A stretch of DNA of 64,000 bases, taken from positions 1,984,001-2,048,000 of the forward strand of contig OZ253939.1 in NCBI GenBank assembly GCA_965267245.1. Reading direction: 5' to 3'. Numbering within the stretch: the stretch's first letter is position 1; the number at the start of each line of letters is the position of its first letter. The translations under genes and the position numbers were made by a program. Shown piece by piece: positions 1 to 10,400 of the stretch. The notes beneath the pieces are model-generated. The model was given only the letters and a program-made list of their open reading frames with translations. It did no database searches and had not been told where the DNA came from. The DNA comes from JANSWY01 sp965267245. GTDB lineage: Bacteria; Bacteroidota; Bacteroidia; Cytophagales; Cyclobacteriaceae.

Positions 1-555
1 CCTGGTGAAACTGAGTGGACTGTAATGCTCTACAATGACCTGACTCTAGGTGGAAACGTAGCAAACTACAAGACTGAAAATGAGTTACTTCGATTCACAG
101 TTCCGGCAATCAAAATGAGTGAAACTGTGGAATCTTTCACAATAAACCTTGATGATTTACGAGATGACTCAGCAACACTTTATATTATTTGGGAAAGCAC
201 TTATGTCCCAATGAAGCTTACTATTGATACCCAGACGGAAGTAATTGCTCAGATCGAGAGGTTTGCTAATAACCCAGAAGCTTCTCTAGGAGGAGCCTAC
301 TATCAAGCTGCCAGTTATTATGAAAGTATTGATAAAGATTTAGAAAAAGCCTTAGTCTGGATCACAAAAGCGACCGAAATAAACCCAAATGCATTCTGGA
401 TGACTAGAAGAAAATCATTAATTGAAGCAAAACTTGGTAAGTATAAGGAAGCTATTAAAAGTGCTGAGTTGAGCTTAAAGGTGGCCAAGGAAAGAAATAA
501 TGAAGACTATGTTAGAATGAACACAGCTTCAATTGAAGAGTGGAAGAAAAAATAA
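1..555 (+). CDS. DUF2911/TPR protein, 3' part (5' end outside window)
   Basis: The frame is open from the first base (PGETEWTV precedes the first Met at 25), so the gene starts left of the window. The visible part is the end of a DUF2911-type beta domain, up to about residue 75, followed by about 100 helical residues with TPR-like repeats (ALVWITKATEINPNAFW, YKEAIKSAELSLKVA). The same two-part architecture occurs complete at 41000-42100, so the two are paralogues. In that copy a signal peptide exports the protein; here the N-terminus is not visible. The function of DUF2911 is unknown. A strong hairpin terminator follows the stop by 25 bases. Confidence 0.8.
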   Translation, partial: PGETEWTVMLYNDLTLGGNVANYKTENELLRFTVPAIKMSETVESFTINLDDLRDDSATLYIIWESTYVPMKLTIDTQTEVIAQIERFANNPEASLGGAYYQAASYYESIDKDLEKALVWITKATEINPNAFWMTRRKSLIEAKLGKYKEAIKSAELSLKVAKERNNEDYVRMNTASIEEWKKK

Positions 556-580
556 TTTTCCCGTAAGAATATTTCAAATC

Positions 581-610
581 AAAAAGACAGGCTAATGCCT
601 GTCTTTTTTT
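581..610 (+). terminator. Rho-independent terminator (probably bidirectional)
   Basis: A perfect 7-bp stem GACAGGC/GCCTGTC with a TAAT loop is flanked by A5 on the left and T7 on the right. It sits 25 bases after the stop of the DUF2911 gene. The flanking A and T runs could also let it stop transcription arriving from the minus-strand operon. Confidence 0.85.
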
Positions 611-901
611 GGTTTAGGTTAGCAAGATCGCTTCATAAGAATGCAATTTTGCTTCTAGATTTGGTTAGCAAACTTTCAATCATAAATTGATCATTATGAC
701 CAAATATTAATTGATCGTAATCCGCTATTTAAATAGAATATTAGGGAATACAAAATTTTCAAAACGATATTTTCCAGGTGGCAAAATCTACTCTAAACGA
801 TCTGAACATCAATTCATTATCATTTGATAATAGTGTGCTTTCCCTAATTCAAAGAAAACCAAGGCCTTAACTTTAATGATGAAAGTTTGAGTAGAACAGA
901 T
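611..901. other. Non-coding spacer
   Basis: This is about 290 bases between a terminator and the end of a minus-strand operon. It is AT-rich with no convincing open frame. Two AATTGATC words lie about 25 bases apart near 684 and 709, with no clear role. A weak, GC-free hairpin (AACTTT/AAAGTT near 870-890) could be the operon's 3' end, but it is not convincing. Confidence 0.4.
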
Positions 902-1882
902 TTAATAAACCAAATTAATTTCATCCCTAATTTGGTCAAGTAACTTGATCAACACTAAACTTTTGGACAATGGCATCACCTCACTTTCAGTCTTGTTTTG
1001 CATGATACAGTTGGTAACATGCAGCGCCTCATAGTAATAGCCAATTGAGTCATAACCAAAGTCCTCCAGGATCACTTCACGGTCCGGGTAATAAACAGTG
1101 ACCGCAGATGGTTCGTGAAACTTCCCACTGATTTTGATGGTTCCGTTATCGCAGTAAAGTATCAACTCTGTAGGTGTAGTTGCTACGAGAGAGGATCGAA
1201 GCACTGCAGTTTCTCCAGATTCATAAGAAAATAAAACCTTCGTCTCTTCATCAACACCATCCTTATTTTTGCGAGCAAATGCCTTAATCTCATTCGGATA
1301 ACCAATTATAGAAAGAGCTGCAAAAACCGGATAAATACCAATATCTAGTAAACTCCCACCCCCAAGTGATTTCTTCCAGAGTCGATGATCAGGGTTATGT
1401 ATTGCCTTAAAACCAAAATCTGCTTCCAGAGAAATGACCTTACCAAGCTCTTGTGATTCGATTATCTCCTTTACTTTCAAAAAGTGTGGTAAAAAGGCAG
1501 TCCACATCGCCTCCATTAGAAAAAGCTGTTTCTGGCGGGCTACATCTACCATCTCAACTACTTCACTTTCATTCATGGCAAAAGGTTTTTCGCATAGTAC
1601 ATGTTTCCCATGATTTAAGGCTAGCAAGGTATGTTCCTTATGAAATGAATGGGGTGACGCTATATAAATTACATCAACATTCTCATCCTTAACAAGCGAT
1701 TGATAGTTTCCATAATTTTTCTTAGCTCCATGTTCGTTAGCAAATTCTGCTGCTCTTGCTACATCTCTCGAGGCAATGGCATACAAAGTTGCTCCAGGTA
1801 CTTTATCTAAATCTTTTGCGAATTTAGCAGCTATTTTACCCGCTCCTATTATCCCCCAATTAACTATTTTGTTTGATTCCAT
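902..1882 (-). CDS. Gfo/Idh/MocA family NAD(P)-dependent oxidoreductase
   Basis: This is a 326-residue cytoplasmic oxidoreductase. The N-terminus carries a Rossmann nucleotide-binding motif (WGIIGAGKIA, residues 9-18), and the CEKPFA motif typical of the family lies near residue 100. The remainder is the alpha/beta substrate domain. Family members oxidise or reduce sugars, inositols or dihydrodiols; the closest-looking subgroup is the dihydrodiol/xylose dehydrogenase type, but the substrate cannot be read from sequence. Its start overlaps the 3' end of the symporter gene by 23 bases, so the two are probably translationally coupled, and it is the last gene of the operon. It may act on the imported solute (inference). 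Confidence 0.9.
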   Translation of the reverse strand: MESNKIVNWGIIGAGKIAAKFAKDLDKVPGATLYAIASRDVARAAEFANEHGAKKNYGNYQSLVKDENVDVIYIASPHSFHKEHTLLALNHGKHVLCEKPFAMNESEVVEMVDVARQKQLFLMEAMWTAFLPHFLKVKEIIESQELGKVISLEADFGFKAIHNPDHRLWKKSLGGGSLLDIGIYPVFAALSIIGYPNEIKAFARKNKDGVDEETKVLFSYESGETAVLRSSLVATTPTELILYCDNGTIKISGKFHEPSAVTVYYPDREVILEDFGYDSIGYYYEALHVTNCIMQNKTESEVMPLSKSLVLIKLLDQIRDEINLVY

Positions 1883-3548
1883 TGAAAAGTTGAATTAAGA
1901 AACTTAAAAATACAGTTAACAGACACCCAATTACATTGTACCACAAATACCCTAGCTCCAGCTTCCCCGTAACGGTAAGAATATGACAAATTATAACCAC
2001 TACCTCCGCTAATATAGCAGCCCAAAAAACAGCCGTTCCCTGAACCCTTTTAAGAAAAAATGCCACTAAGAATATCCCAAGTATTGTTCCATAAAAAATA
2101 GATCCAATAATATTGACCGCTTCAATTAGATTTTCAGAATTCTTTGCTATGATAGCAAATGAAATTGCGATTCCTCCCCATACTAAAGTGAATATCTTGG
2201 ACGACTTTAGGTAACTACTTTCTGATGAGTTTCTCGCAATTAGCCTTTTATAAAAATCCATGGTTGTGGTAGAAGCCAAAGAATTTAACTCTGATGAAGT
2301 AGATGACATTGCTGCTGAAAATATGACGGCAATTAGTAAACCAATAACTCCATGTGGCAGGTAATTCAGAATAAATGTGAGAAAAACATAGTCACTATCC
2401 TTGGTTTCTGCATCTGGAATAGCGTTCAATATCAATTCCTTTGCTTCTGACCTTTTTGCTACAAGGTTTTTATCTGATTCTATAAATGTATTTTTAGCTT
2501 CGGGAGTTCCCAGGTCAGCCAGATCAATTGCGGCTGATCTTCGTTGCTGGTAAATCTTCAGATATTGGTTTTCCAATTCCTTATATTGATCCGCATATTC
2601 GCTAGTGCTAATTTCCGTTACCTGAGATTCTTTGAAATGCATTGGTGGCTGGTAGAACACATAAAAAATATAGACCATCACTCCAGTCAAAAGAATGAAG
2701 AACTGCATGGGAATTTTTAACACAGCGTTAAACATGAGTCCCATCCTGCTTTCAATCACATTCTTTCCGCCAATATATCGCTGAACTTGTGATTGATCAG
2801 TCCCAAAATATGATAAGGCTAGAAACAAACCTCCTGTAATACCAGACCAAACTGTGTATCTTTTTTCCATACTCAATTCAAAGTCTACCGCATTCAATTT
2901 CCCCAGTGTACCAGCCAAATCCAGCGCACCAGTAAAACTTGTAAACTCTCCTATGTAACCTACCATTATCACAAAGGCAGCCAGCATTCCAACTAGAATT
3001 ACTGCCATTTGATGCTTCTGTGTGATACTAACGGCTTTTGTACCACCAGAATAAGTATATATGATTACAAGAATGCCCACCATAAAAATTGTGAATGTCA
3101 GGTTCCAATTTAGGATCGTAGATATAATAATTGCTGGGGCATAAATGGTAATACCTGCAGCCAAACCTCTTTGTACAAGAAATAAAAATGCTCCGAGAAA
3201 CCTCGTTTTCAAATCAAATCTTGTTTCCAGGAATTCGTAAGCGGTATAAACTTTAAGTTTGTAATAAATAGGGATAAATACAGCAGAGACAATTATTAGG
3301 GCAATGGGTAGTCCAAAATAATTTTGAACGAAACTCATACCACTTTCATAGCCCTGACCTGGAGTAGATATAAAAGTAATCGCACTTGCCTGGGTAGCCA
3401 TTACAGATAGTCCAATAGTTCCCCATTTTAAAGTATTATCTCCTCTTAGGTAGTCGTTTACAGAATTAGTATGCCTCGTTTTCCATACGCCATAAACCAC
3501 TATTCCTATTAGGGTCCCAAACAATATTATTAAGTCAAGTGTATTCAT
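1860..3548 (-). CDS. Sodium:solute symporter (SSS family)
   Basis: This 562-residue inner-membrane protein has about 13 hydrophobic segments and the SSS layout: an N-terminal DYLRGDNTLKW box, the SYFGTDQSQVQRYIGGKN region near 255-275 that is typical of SGLT-type carriers, and a late AAMSSTSSELNS segment. A hydrophilic insert of about 90 residues (about 300-390) separates two helices. The substrate is probably a sugar, sugar acid or related small solute. The start codon is immediately adjacent to the stop of a 41-residue membrane ORF, and the 3' end overlaps the oxidoreductase start, so this is one operon. Confidence 0.92.
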   Translation of the reverse strand: MNTLDLIILFGTLIGIVVYGVWKTRHTNSVNDYLRGDNTLKWGTIGLSVMATQASAITFISTPGQGYESGMSFVQNYFGLPIALIIVSAVFIPIYYKLKVYTAYEFLETRFDLKTRFLGAFLFLVQRGLAAGITIYAPAIIISTILNWNLTFTIFMVGILVIIYTYSGGTKAVSITQKHQMAVILVGMLAAFVIMVGYIGEFTSFTGALDLAGTLGKLNAVDFELSMEKRYTVWSGITGGLFLALSYFGTDQSQVQRYIGGKNVIESRMGLMFNAVLKIPMQFFILLTGVMVYIFYVFYQPPMHFKESQVTEISTSEYADQYKELENQYLKIYQQRRSAAIDLADLGTPEAKNTFIESDKNLVAKRSEAKELILNAIPDAETKDSDYVFLTFILNYLPHGVIGLLIAVIFSAAMSSTSSELNSLASTTTMDFYKRLIARNSSESSYLKSSKIFTLVWGGIAISFAIIAKNSENLIEAVNIIGSIFYGTILGIFLVAFFLKRVQGTAVFWAAILAEVVVIICHILTVTGKLELGYLWYNVIGCLLTVFLSFLIQLFNGIKQNS

Positions 3549-3674
3549 CTATGAGAACGCAGCTGAGAATATATACATCAATATAATTACAGTGACCAGA
3601 ATGCCGATAACAAACCCGTAAAGTACTCTCCATGAGCTAAAAAAAGGAGGTTTATCATTAATCTCTTCTTCCAT
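3549..3674 (-). CDS. Small single-helix membrane protein, 41 aa
   Basis: I translated this frame by hand. It begins MEEEINDKPPFFSSWRVLYG, continues with one strongly hydrophobic segment of about 20 residues, and ends SAAFS followed by TAG. The start overlaps the end of the upstream PIG-L gene by 17 bases, and the stop abuts the symporter ATG with no gap. The layout (acidic head, FFSSWRxLY, one helix) and the position directly before an SSS transporter suggest an accessory subunit or assembly factor for that transporter. That role is inference from context; no named family was recognised. Confidence 0.72.
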   Translation of the reverse strand: MEEEINDKPPFFSSWRVLYGFVIGILVTVIILMYIFSAAFS

Positions 3675-6162
3675 GATAATCTTCAGTTGTTCTTTGTGAA
3701 ATTAAATTGACAAAAATTCGATACGCTCCTGGGACACCAGCCGGAAGTTCTCTGAACCAGGAATAACCAGTATAGATGTAATTTCCCTTTCCGTATTTTG
3801 CAACTAAGAGTCCTCCATTCAACAAATCCTCACCAGGATCGCCTGATTCTGTCAAAGGTTCAAACTCCTTACTCCACTTATTTGGAAAGTATAAACCTCT
3901 CTCTTGAACCCAATTGTCAAAGTCATTTATAGTTATCTTGTTAGGATAATTCCAAACATCATGATTGGGATTGAGCAACCTAACCGGGGTTTCCTCAACT
4001 GTTATTCTATCTCTGGATAATTCAAGGCTATATGGAGCAAGTTCTTGTGTTATAAGTCGATGACTTGTATTGTATTGCACAAGTAAATTGCCCCCATCTT
4101 CAACATATTTGAAAAGTTCACTATTCTTATATGAAAGCCAATCAACTGTATTGAATGCCCTTACTCCACAAATAACTGCATCATATTTTCGAAGATTTTC
4201 GGCCTCTATGTCATCTTTTGTAAGAAAGTCTACCTCATATCCAACCTGTTCAAGGCTCGTGGGAATGTCATCACCAGCCCCCTGAATATATCCAATTCTA
4301 TTTCCGTTTCTTTTTAGATCAATTTTCACAAATCTTGCCCTGGACTCCGGGTAATACCCTTGTACAGGAATGTGTTCATAGATAAGCCTTTCTAAAGCAA
4401 ATGAATACTCTTTCCCGCCAATAGTTGCAATAGCAGATCCCTCAATAACTTCCTGATGTTCTGGAGGTATCACATGAAATGTAAACGAATGTTCATTCCC
4501 TTTTGAATCAATAGTGAAATCAATCGTAGACGGACTAACTTGCCAATTTTCACCTATTGATAAGGATAGTTTACCAGAAAGATTGTTTTTCCCAGCTATG
4601 ACCTTTACTTGAACTGGCTTTCCTTTTGCCTCACTAAATATATTGACACTACTTTCAATGTTAACAAAAACCGGAGGTATAATTTCAAGTGGTTGATACT
4701 TTTCACCTTCCACCGGGTCATTCTTTTTAAACACCACTGGTTTGTTGATGATCAACTCTACTCCTGCCACATCAATAACGAATCCAACTGATAATGAGGG
4801 AGAGTTTTCTGGTTTGCCAATTAATAATTGATCTTTAACATCATACATCCCAATGGATCCTTTATTTTGTAACCAGTAAGGATTAGAAATGGCTAAATTA
4901 TCAGGTAATTTCAGAACATGGTCATATGTTAATTTGTTATTATCACTCAGTTGCTGGTTAAGTTTAATTTGCTGTCCTCTTACCTGATCAAAAAAAATTT
5001 CTTTTAAACTAACATCAATATCAGACCTATTGACTGCTTCAAACGAAATTGTGATAGAATCACCAGCAACAAAAGCAAAATCGTTGGCTGTAGCCTCCAA
5101 ATAAAGTCCCATAGAGGCAGCAAGTACCTCCATGATCTGCTTCTTCTTTAAGTCTTTCCAATATTTATTTTTGATGTTCTCTATTGCTTCAAGGGCCATC
5201 AAAAGATCATCAACAATTACCCAGGGTTTTTGGTGATCATAAGCAAACAGGGCATTCTCAATATGTTTCCCAACTGATTCCCCATTCTCTAATCTGCTCC
5301 ATGAAGTATTAATATCATCAAATAGGTTTTTAGAATTCTTTCCCTCTAGTTGTTCTAAATATTCAATATCCGTACCTCTGGTTCCGGTGGCCCCAAAACC
5401 CTGACTTTTGTGCATCGATCTACTAGAGGCCGCCATTTCACTATATGATAAACCTAGTAATGGATTATATTTTCCAACATCTACTTTCTTTAGCCCCGTG
5501 GTGTCAAGTTTCTCACCAGTTATTCTGTAAAACCACCAGCTAGTATTCCAAAAAAGTTTTTCTGGCTGCCAGATGTCCACATATTGCAATTGCTCTGGAA
5601 AAGCACTTTTATCCCCTGCTAATTTAAAGGCTTCTCTAGCTAGTATTGCTGAGGCAGTATGATGACCATGTGTTACACCAGGTTGCTCAGAAAACCTTGT
5701 TATCATGATATCAGGCTGAAAATTCCGTATAACCCACACAAAATCTGCAAGAACTTTCTCTTTATCCCAAATATTGAATGTTTCATTAGGGTGTTTTGAG
5801 TAACCAAAATCAGTTGCTCTACTAAAAAATTGATTTCCACCATCAATGGATCTTGCAGCTAACAACTCTTGTGTTCGGATGAGGCCTAACTTCTCTCTTA
5901 TATCGGCACCAATTAAGTTTTGTCCACCATCACCTCTTGTGGCGGACAAATACCCAGTTTCCATTAACTCTTGGTTGGCAAAATAGGAAATCATACTTGT
6001 ATTCTCATCATCTGGATGAGCTGCCACATATAGTACTGATCCTAATACGTTAGTTTTTTTTAGCAGGTGATAGATATCAGAAGAACTATATTGTTTTGGA
6101 GCTTGTGAGAAAGAAAAGCTTGTGTTTAAAAGTAGAAAAACTAATACTTTAAGTGTCTTCAT
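3658..6162 (-). CDS. Secreted PIG-L (LmbE-like) family deacetylase with C-terminal ThuA/GATase-like domain
   Basis: The chosen start is the Met at 6162 (MKTLKVLVFLLLNTSFSFSQ), because it begins a clean signal peptide; the longer frame adds 13 residues of leader. The protein is 834 residues. The PIG-L zinc-binding motif AAHPDDE lies at about 47-53, and the second metal-binding motif THGHHTA lies near 165. A middle beta-rich region (about 370-620) resembles NEW3/Ig-like modules. The last about 200 residues (VICGVRAFNT, GGNLLVQYN) look like a glutamine-amidotransferase/ThuA-type fold. PIG-L enzymes hydrolyse N-acetyl groups from amino sugars. It is the first gene of a four-gene overlapping operon with a symporter and an oxidoreductase, suggesting periplasmic processing of an acetylated sugar before import (inference). 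Confidence 0.85.
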   Translation of the reverse strand: MKTLKVLVFLLLNTSFSFSQAPKQYSSSDIYHLLKKTNVLGSVLYVAAHPDDENTSMISYFANQELMETGYLSATRGDGGQNLIGADIREKLGLIRTQELLAARSIDGGNQFFSRATDFGYSKHPNETFNIWDKEKVLADFVWVIRNFQPDIMITRFSEQPGVTHGHHTASAILAREAFKLAGDKSAFPEQLQYVDIWQPEKLFWNTSWWFYRITGEKLDTTGLKKVDVGKYNPLLGLSYSEMAASSRSMHKSQGFGATGTRGTDIEYLEQLEGKNSKNLFDDINTSWSRLENGESVGKHIENALFAYDHQKPWVIVDDLLMALEAIENIKNKYWKDLKKKQIMEVLAASMGLYLEATANDFAFVAGDSITISFEAVNRSDIDVSLKEIFFDQVRGQQIKLNQQLSDNNKLTYDHVLKLPDNLAISNPYWLQNKGSIGMYDVKDQLLIGKPENSPSLSVGFVIDVAGVELIINKPVVFKKNDPVEGEKYQPLEIIPPVFVNIESSVNIFSEAKGKPVQVKVIAGKNNLSGKLSLSIGENWQVSPSTIDFTIDSKGNEHSFTFHVIPPEHQEVIEGSAIATIGGKEYSFALERLIYEHIPVQGYYPESRARFVKIDLKRNGNRIGYIQGAGDDIPTSLEQVGYEVDFLTKDDIEAENLRKYDAVICGVRAFNTVDWLSYKNSELFKYVEDGGNLLVQYNTSHRLITQELAPYSLELSRDRITVEETPVRLLNPNHDVWNYPNKITINDFDNWVQERGLYFPNKWSKEFEPLTESGDPGEDLLNGGLLVAKYGKGNYIYTGYSWFRELPAGVPGAYRIFVNLISQRTTEDYHGRRD

Positions 6163-6278
6163 TGAAGGTTGTTTACTTGGGAATAAACTTATGTAAAACA
6201 CTAAAGTTATTAATTATCCATGAAAGGTTATGCAGCAGGATAACGGGTAATTTTAGAAATGGTAATAAGGGTGTATGA

Positions 6279-6497
6279 TTATGATTCAGGCGGTACAATA
6301 ATGTACATTGTCTCATCTCCTACGTCAGCTAATATTTTAATCTTAGCGGCGGCCAGTAAGCTTTCAAAAATACCATAGTCCACAGGTTCCCTTTCATCAT
6401 CTTCGTCAAGAAAGCATTCTTTGCTTTTGGGTAGCACAACTAAATAATTAGATTGATCTTTCAGTTTTTCTAATACTTCATCTTGCGAAAGCGCCAT
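6279..6497 (-). CDS. Small hypothetical protein, 72 aa
   Basis: This short cytoplasmic-looking protein starts MALSQDEVLEKLKDQSNYL. It has an acidic centre (DEDDERE) and no signal peptide or membrane segment. The alternating predicted helix and strand pattern looks like a real small fold rather than a random frame. No family was recognised. It stands alone between the PIG-L operon promoter region and the terminator of the barrel protein gene. The coding call rests on amino-acid composition and isolation from other frames, so confidence is moderate. Confidence 0.5.
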   Translation of the reverse strand: MALSQDEVLEKLKDQSNYLVVLPKSKECFLDEDDEREPVDYGIFESLLAAAKIKILADVGDETMYIIVPPES

Positions 6498-6654
6498 ATT
6501 ATTATATCAACTGGTTATGTCTGTAAAATGAACTATTTCTGATTAAAAGTCTACTTTTTTCGATAAAAAGTAACTTTTCGTGTATGAACTTAAACATAAA
6601 TAATGAATCTAAAAAACGAAAATGACCATTATCCAAGAAAAGCTGTTTAAAAAG

Positions 6655-6680
6655 AAAAAACCCCTCATAAAGAGGGGTTT
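6655..6680 (-). terminator. Rho-independent terminator
   Basis: A 9-bp stem AAACCCCTC/GAGGGGTTT with a 5-base loop is followed on the minus strand by a T6 run. It lies about 30 bases past the stop of the outer-membrane protein gene at 6709. Confidence 0.88.
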
Positions 6681-6708
6681 AATCAAATAATTACTTTATT
6701 AAAAGAAA

Positions 6709-7395
6709 TTAGAAGAATGGCAAATCTAAAGGCACACCTACCTTCGCACCTACCATTATTGAATTCGAGAAATAAGAACCTTTATTCAACATATTGTTGA
6801 TTTCAAAAGTCCCATTGTGCCACTGAACTTCAGGAGTAATCTTTAAGAATCCGGTATCAATAGTATAACCAGCTCCTACAAAGATTGACATTTCATCCCT
6901 TACTAATCTATCAGTAACATCAAGAGTGGATGTCCCTTCTGCACCACCTAGGTTCTCAGTTATTTCAATTTCCGGACTATAAATCCAATTATAACTTACC
7001 CCTGCAATTGCGCTAAAAGGACCAATATGCACTCGTCCATATATTGGTAACTCAAGCTTTCCTAACGACAAATCTACATTTGTAATTAATCCTTCTATAA
7101 TAATAGCTTCCGATGGATAAAAGAGTTGATCAGTTGGAACCCCATTCGATCCCGTCCAATGATATTGCAATCCAACACCCGCACTAACCAAATCAATGAT
7201 CCGGTATTCTGCGAACGCTCCTAAAGCATATCCTCTTCTCAATTCGTGACTATTACTTAAAAAGGATTCTGTCATGTACCCGTGAGTAAGATGAGCTTGT
7301 GCACCTACTGTTAGAGGTTTATCACCATCCTGGGAAAAACCCTTGAATGAGACCAGAAAGCCTGCTAACACTAAGATTATGAATCTATATTTCAT
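6709..7395 (-). CDS. Outer-membrane beta-barrel protein (PorP/OmpA-barrel-like)
   Basis: The start is set at 7395 (MKYRFIILVLAGFLVSFKGFSQ), which gives a signal peptide; an upstream in-frame Met adds 20 non-signal residues. The mature part is about 205 residues of alternating amphipathic strands with many Gly and aromatic residues (GVGLQYHWTG, FSAIAGVSYNW, IFVGAGYTIDTG, ITPEVQWH), and it ends in a hydrophobic strand with terminal Phe, as expected for a small barrel. It lies directly downstream of the giant T9SS adhesin gene with a hairpin between them, so it may be co-transcribed by read-through. No specific ligand can be assigned. Confidence 0.72.
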   Translation of the reverse strand: MKYRFIILVLAGFLVSFKGFSQDGDKPLTVGAQAHLTHGYMTESFLSNSHELRRGYALGAFAEYRIIDLVSAGVGLQYHWTGSNGVPTDQLFYPSEAIIIEGLITNVDLSLGKLELPIYGRVHIGPFSAIAGVSYNWIYSPEIEITENLGGAEGTSTLDVTDRLVRDEMSIFVGAGYTIDTGFLKITPEVQWHNGTFEINNMLNKGSYFSNSIMVGAKVGVPLDLPFF

Positions 7396-7415
7396 AAATT
7401 TTAAGCTTTTATGTG

Positions 7416-7440
7416 AAAGGGAGAGGATTCCTCTCCCTTT
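7416..7440 (-). terminator. Intergenic hairpin (partial terminator or RNA-processing site)
   Basis: A perfect 11-bp stem AAAGGGAGAGG/CCTCTCCCTTT with a 3-base loop lies 7 bases past the stop of the giant adhesin gene. No long T run follows on the minus strand (CACATAAAA), so it may attenuate or protect the message rather than fully terminate it. Confidence 0.6.
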
Positions 7441-7447
7441 AAATTCA

Positions 7448-10400
7448 TTACTCAATTACTACTCTGGTGGTTTTGCTACCACCTATCTTCAAGAAGTAGA
7501 TACCATTTTCGACATCAGAGATATCGATTCTGTGATCACCTTTTTGAAGCATAACTTCTTTCACTACAGATCCAGACTGGTCGAATAGAACAGCTTTCGC
7601 CGCTTCTTCCAATTCATGGATTTGAATGAATTCTTCGTCAGTAGGGTTAGGCCAAACTGCAATCTCTGCAGCAACTTCATCCTGATCATCAGCAATATCC
7701 TGAGCTGCTTCTTCTTCATCTGTATCTTCCTCATCGATATCTGCAACAGATCCTGCAGCAACAACTCTTACCACATAAGCTTGAGCTGCTGAACCATCCT
7801 GGCCGTCAGTAGCGTAGAAAGAAACATTGTAGTCACCTGGGTTAGTAGGATTACCATAAATTCTGGCTGTTCCTCCACCTAGATTTTGAAGTTGTAACCA
7901 TGAAGGCATTGCAGTGTAGTTGAACTGAACTGCATCACCATCTGCATCAGATGCAGAGATCATGTATTCGTAAACAGTTCCTACAGTAGCAGTATCCGGA
8001 TCATTAGAAGGTGCAGAATCAATTGTTGGAGCAGTATTTGTACTTGCTACAACGATATCGAATACCTGCTGCACAGCATTAATTCCATCTGTTACTTCAA
8101 TTGTCACGGTAGTTGTTCCTGCAGGAAGTGAAGCACTTTCCAGCATACCAACTCCACCGCCCATGTCAGTGAATGTAAATCCAGTTGGGTCAGTAACATT
8201 ATATGAAAGTGCATCACCCTCATTGTCAGTTGCCACAACTCTGTACTCATATTCAAATCCTTCTACACCAGTAGTTTCAGGAGTTGACTTGAATTTAGGA
8301 GGAGTATTCGCAGAAACTGTGATTACGTAAGATTGCTGAGCAATTCTACCAGAAGCATCGGTCAATCTAAGTTTCACAGCATGTGTACCTACATCATCTG
8401 CATCTGGAGTACCCGCTACAGTAACTGAATCACCAGAAACAGTGGCTGTTAACCAGGCAGGAACAACATCTGCTGCAGCTGTTACAGTCTCTCCAAGTGC
8501 ATCAGTACCAGTTGCTGTATAGCTGTATGCAGTACCTTCTGTTGCTGTAAGAACAGGGGCAGTGGTAAATTGAGGAGCTGGATTTTCTTCTACATCTATA
8601 TAGATTGTAAAGAAAGCAGTATCCAATTTATCAAATGCCATTATCCTTGCAGAGTACTCACCAACTGGAGCTGTTGCTGCTACGATAATATCAAACCCAG
8701 CAGCATCAGTATTAATCGTCAAGAACGATAAATTAGTATTGACTTGCTCAATCGTGAATGTATCAAACTCCTGAGGATCCTTCACAAGTACCCTGGCAGT
8801 ATCAGCAACTGTTTCAACAATATTTAATGTGATGTCGGATACAGCAGTAGAGATATCAACTCCTCCGCCACCGTCACCACCATCTGTTCCTCTAGGATCA
8901 AAGAACTGAGGTGCACTGTTATCTCTGAAATACATTCTGATATCAAGGTTACCATCATCATCATCATCAGTGTAGATATCATTTTCATTACCTCTTACAA
9001 AAGAACCAAAATCCTCTTTATCATCATTTGGAGAAGATCCCTGGATAGCCCAATCGTTATCAGCATCATCAACAGGATTTACCATAATGACGTAATAACC
9101 AGCCTCCAAGAATATGTCCTTATCAAAGTCTGGATCATCTTCAACTTGAATGTAAGTGTTGTCATTTGCTTCAAGAGGGTTATTTACTCCATCTTCATCT
9201 ATTACAGCCACTACCGTACCAGAAGTAGCATTTTCATCTGTAACGCTGATGATAGAAACAGAGATGTCCTCATTTCCGCCACCACTTGCCCAACCAATAT
9301 ATATGGCTGACAAATAATCATCATTTGTTAATTCAAATACTTCACCAAGACCATCACCAAAATCACCACTAGCATCCTCATCTTCATCATACCCAAGGAA
9401 TCCACCTAATGAATTGTCTTCGTCAGAATTAAAATCAGCTGTAGCATCACCAACTCTCAAGTCTTCTGATTGATCAGAATCAGCATAAGCCGAGTTATTG
9501 TCAGTATCATCATCTCCCAGATGCTCCACTTCAATAGTGAAAGTATAGGTATCATTGTCATCATCATCAACTAACCAAGGTTGGAAGTTGTATACCAAAG
9601 TAACTGTATCAGTTCCGGCAAAATCAACGCTTGCATCAATGATGTTTTCAAATTCCACATCTTCCCAATCATCATTATCACTAGATATTACTCCAGTAAC
9701 AAGTAATGAAGGAGTAGAGTTACCTCTTTTTATGATTGTACCTTCAAAGTCATAACCATTAGTTAGATCAATTTGGGTTCTTGGGATTTCCTCATACTCA
9801 GTGTCAGCAATAACAGAATAATTGATGTAATCACTAAAGTATACTCTAATGTCTACATCTCCATCATCGTCTTCAAGGCTATAAAGATCATCCTCATCAC
9901 CACGAACAAAAGATCCTGCATCAGCTCTATCATCCGAAGGATCAGAACTGTTTAATTCTAATGTAGAGTTTGAACTTACAAGAATTGCGTAGAAACCTGC
10001 GTCTAATTTTAAGTAATTATCAAAATCCTCATCATCTAATAGCTCTACTTCGTTGTTATTAAGTCCTGATTCCAATGGATCTCCATTAGAATATTCATCA
10101 ATTTCAGCAACTAGCGTACCTGAAGTAGCATCAGCACTTGCCAAAGCTATCACTTTGATAGTATACTCGTCACCAGTATCATCGAAATTCACATAGAATC
10201 CACCCAGGTAATCATCTTGAACCAGTTCTATAACAGTACCAATACCAGCACCTAGCCCCTCTGAATCTTCAACGTCTGTAGCACCCTCATCATCAAGAAT
10301 AGTTTTACTTAAAGCATTGTTAATATTTGCTGAAAGATTCTGATCCGGAGAACCAACATAGATATAATTAAACTGCTCGTCATCACCTGTCGGAACATTA

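Noticed and set aside
684..717. Repeated AATTGATC words as an operator
   Set aside because: Only two short AT-rich words in a terminator-bounded spacer with no promoter that needs them; chance is likely.
8900..9960. Runs of ATC/TCA triplets that look like short tandem repeats or a CRISPR-like array
   Set aside because: They encode Asp runs in the acidic adhesin, are irregular in length and have no spacers.
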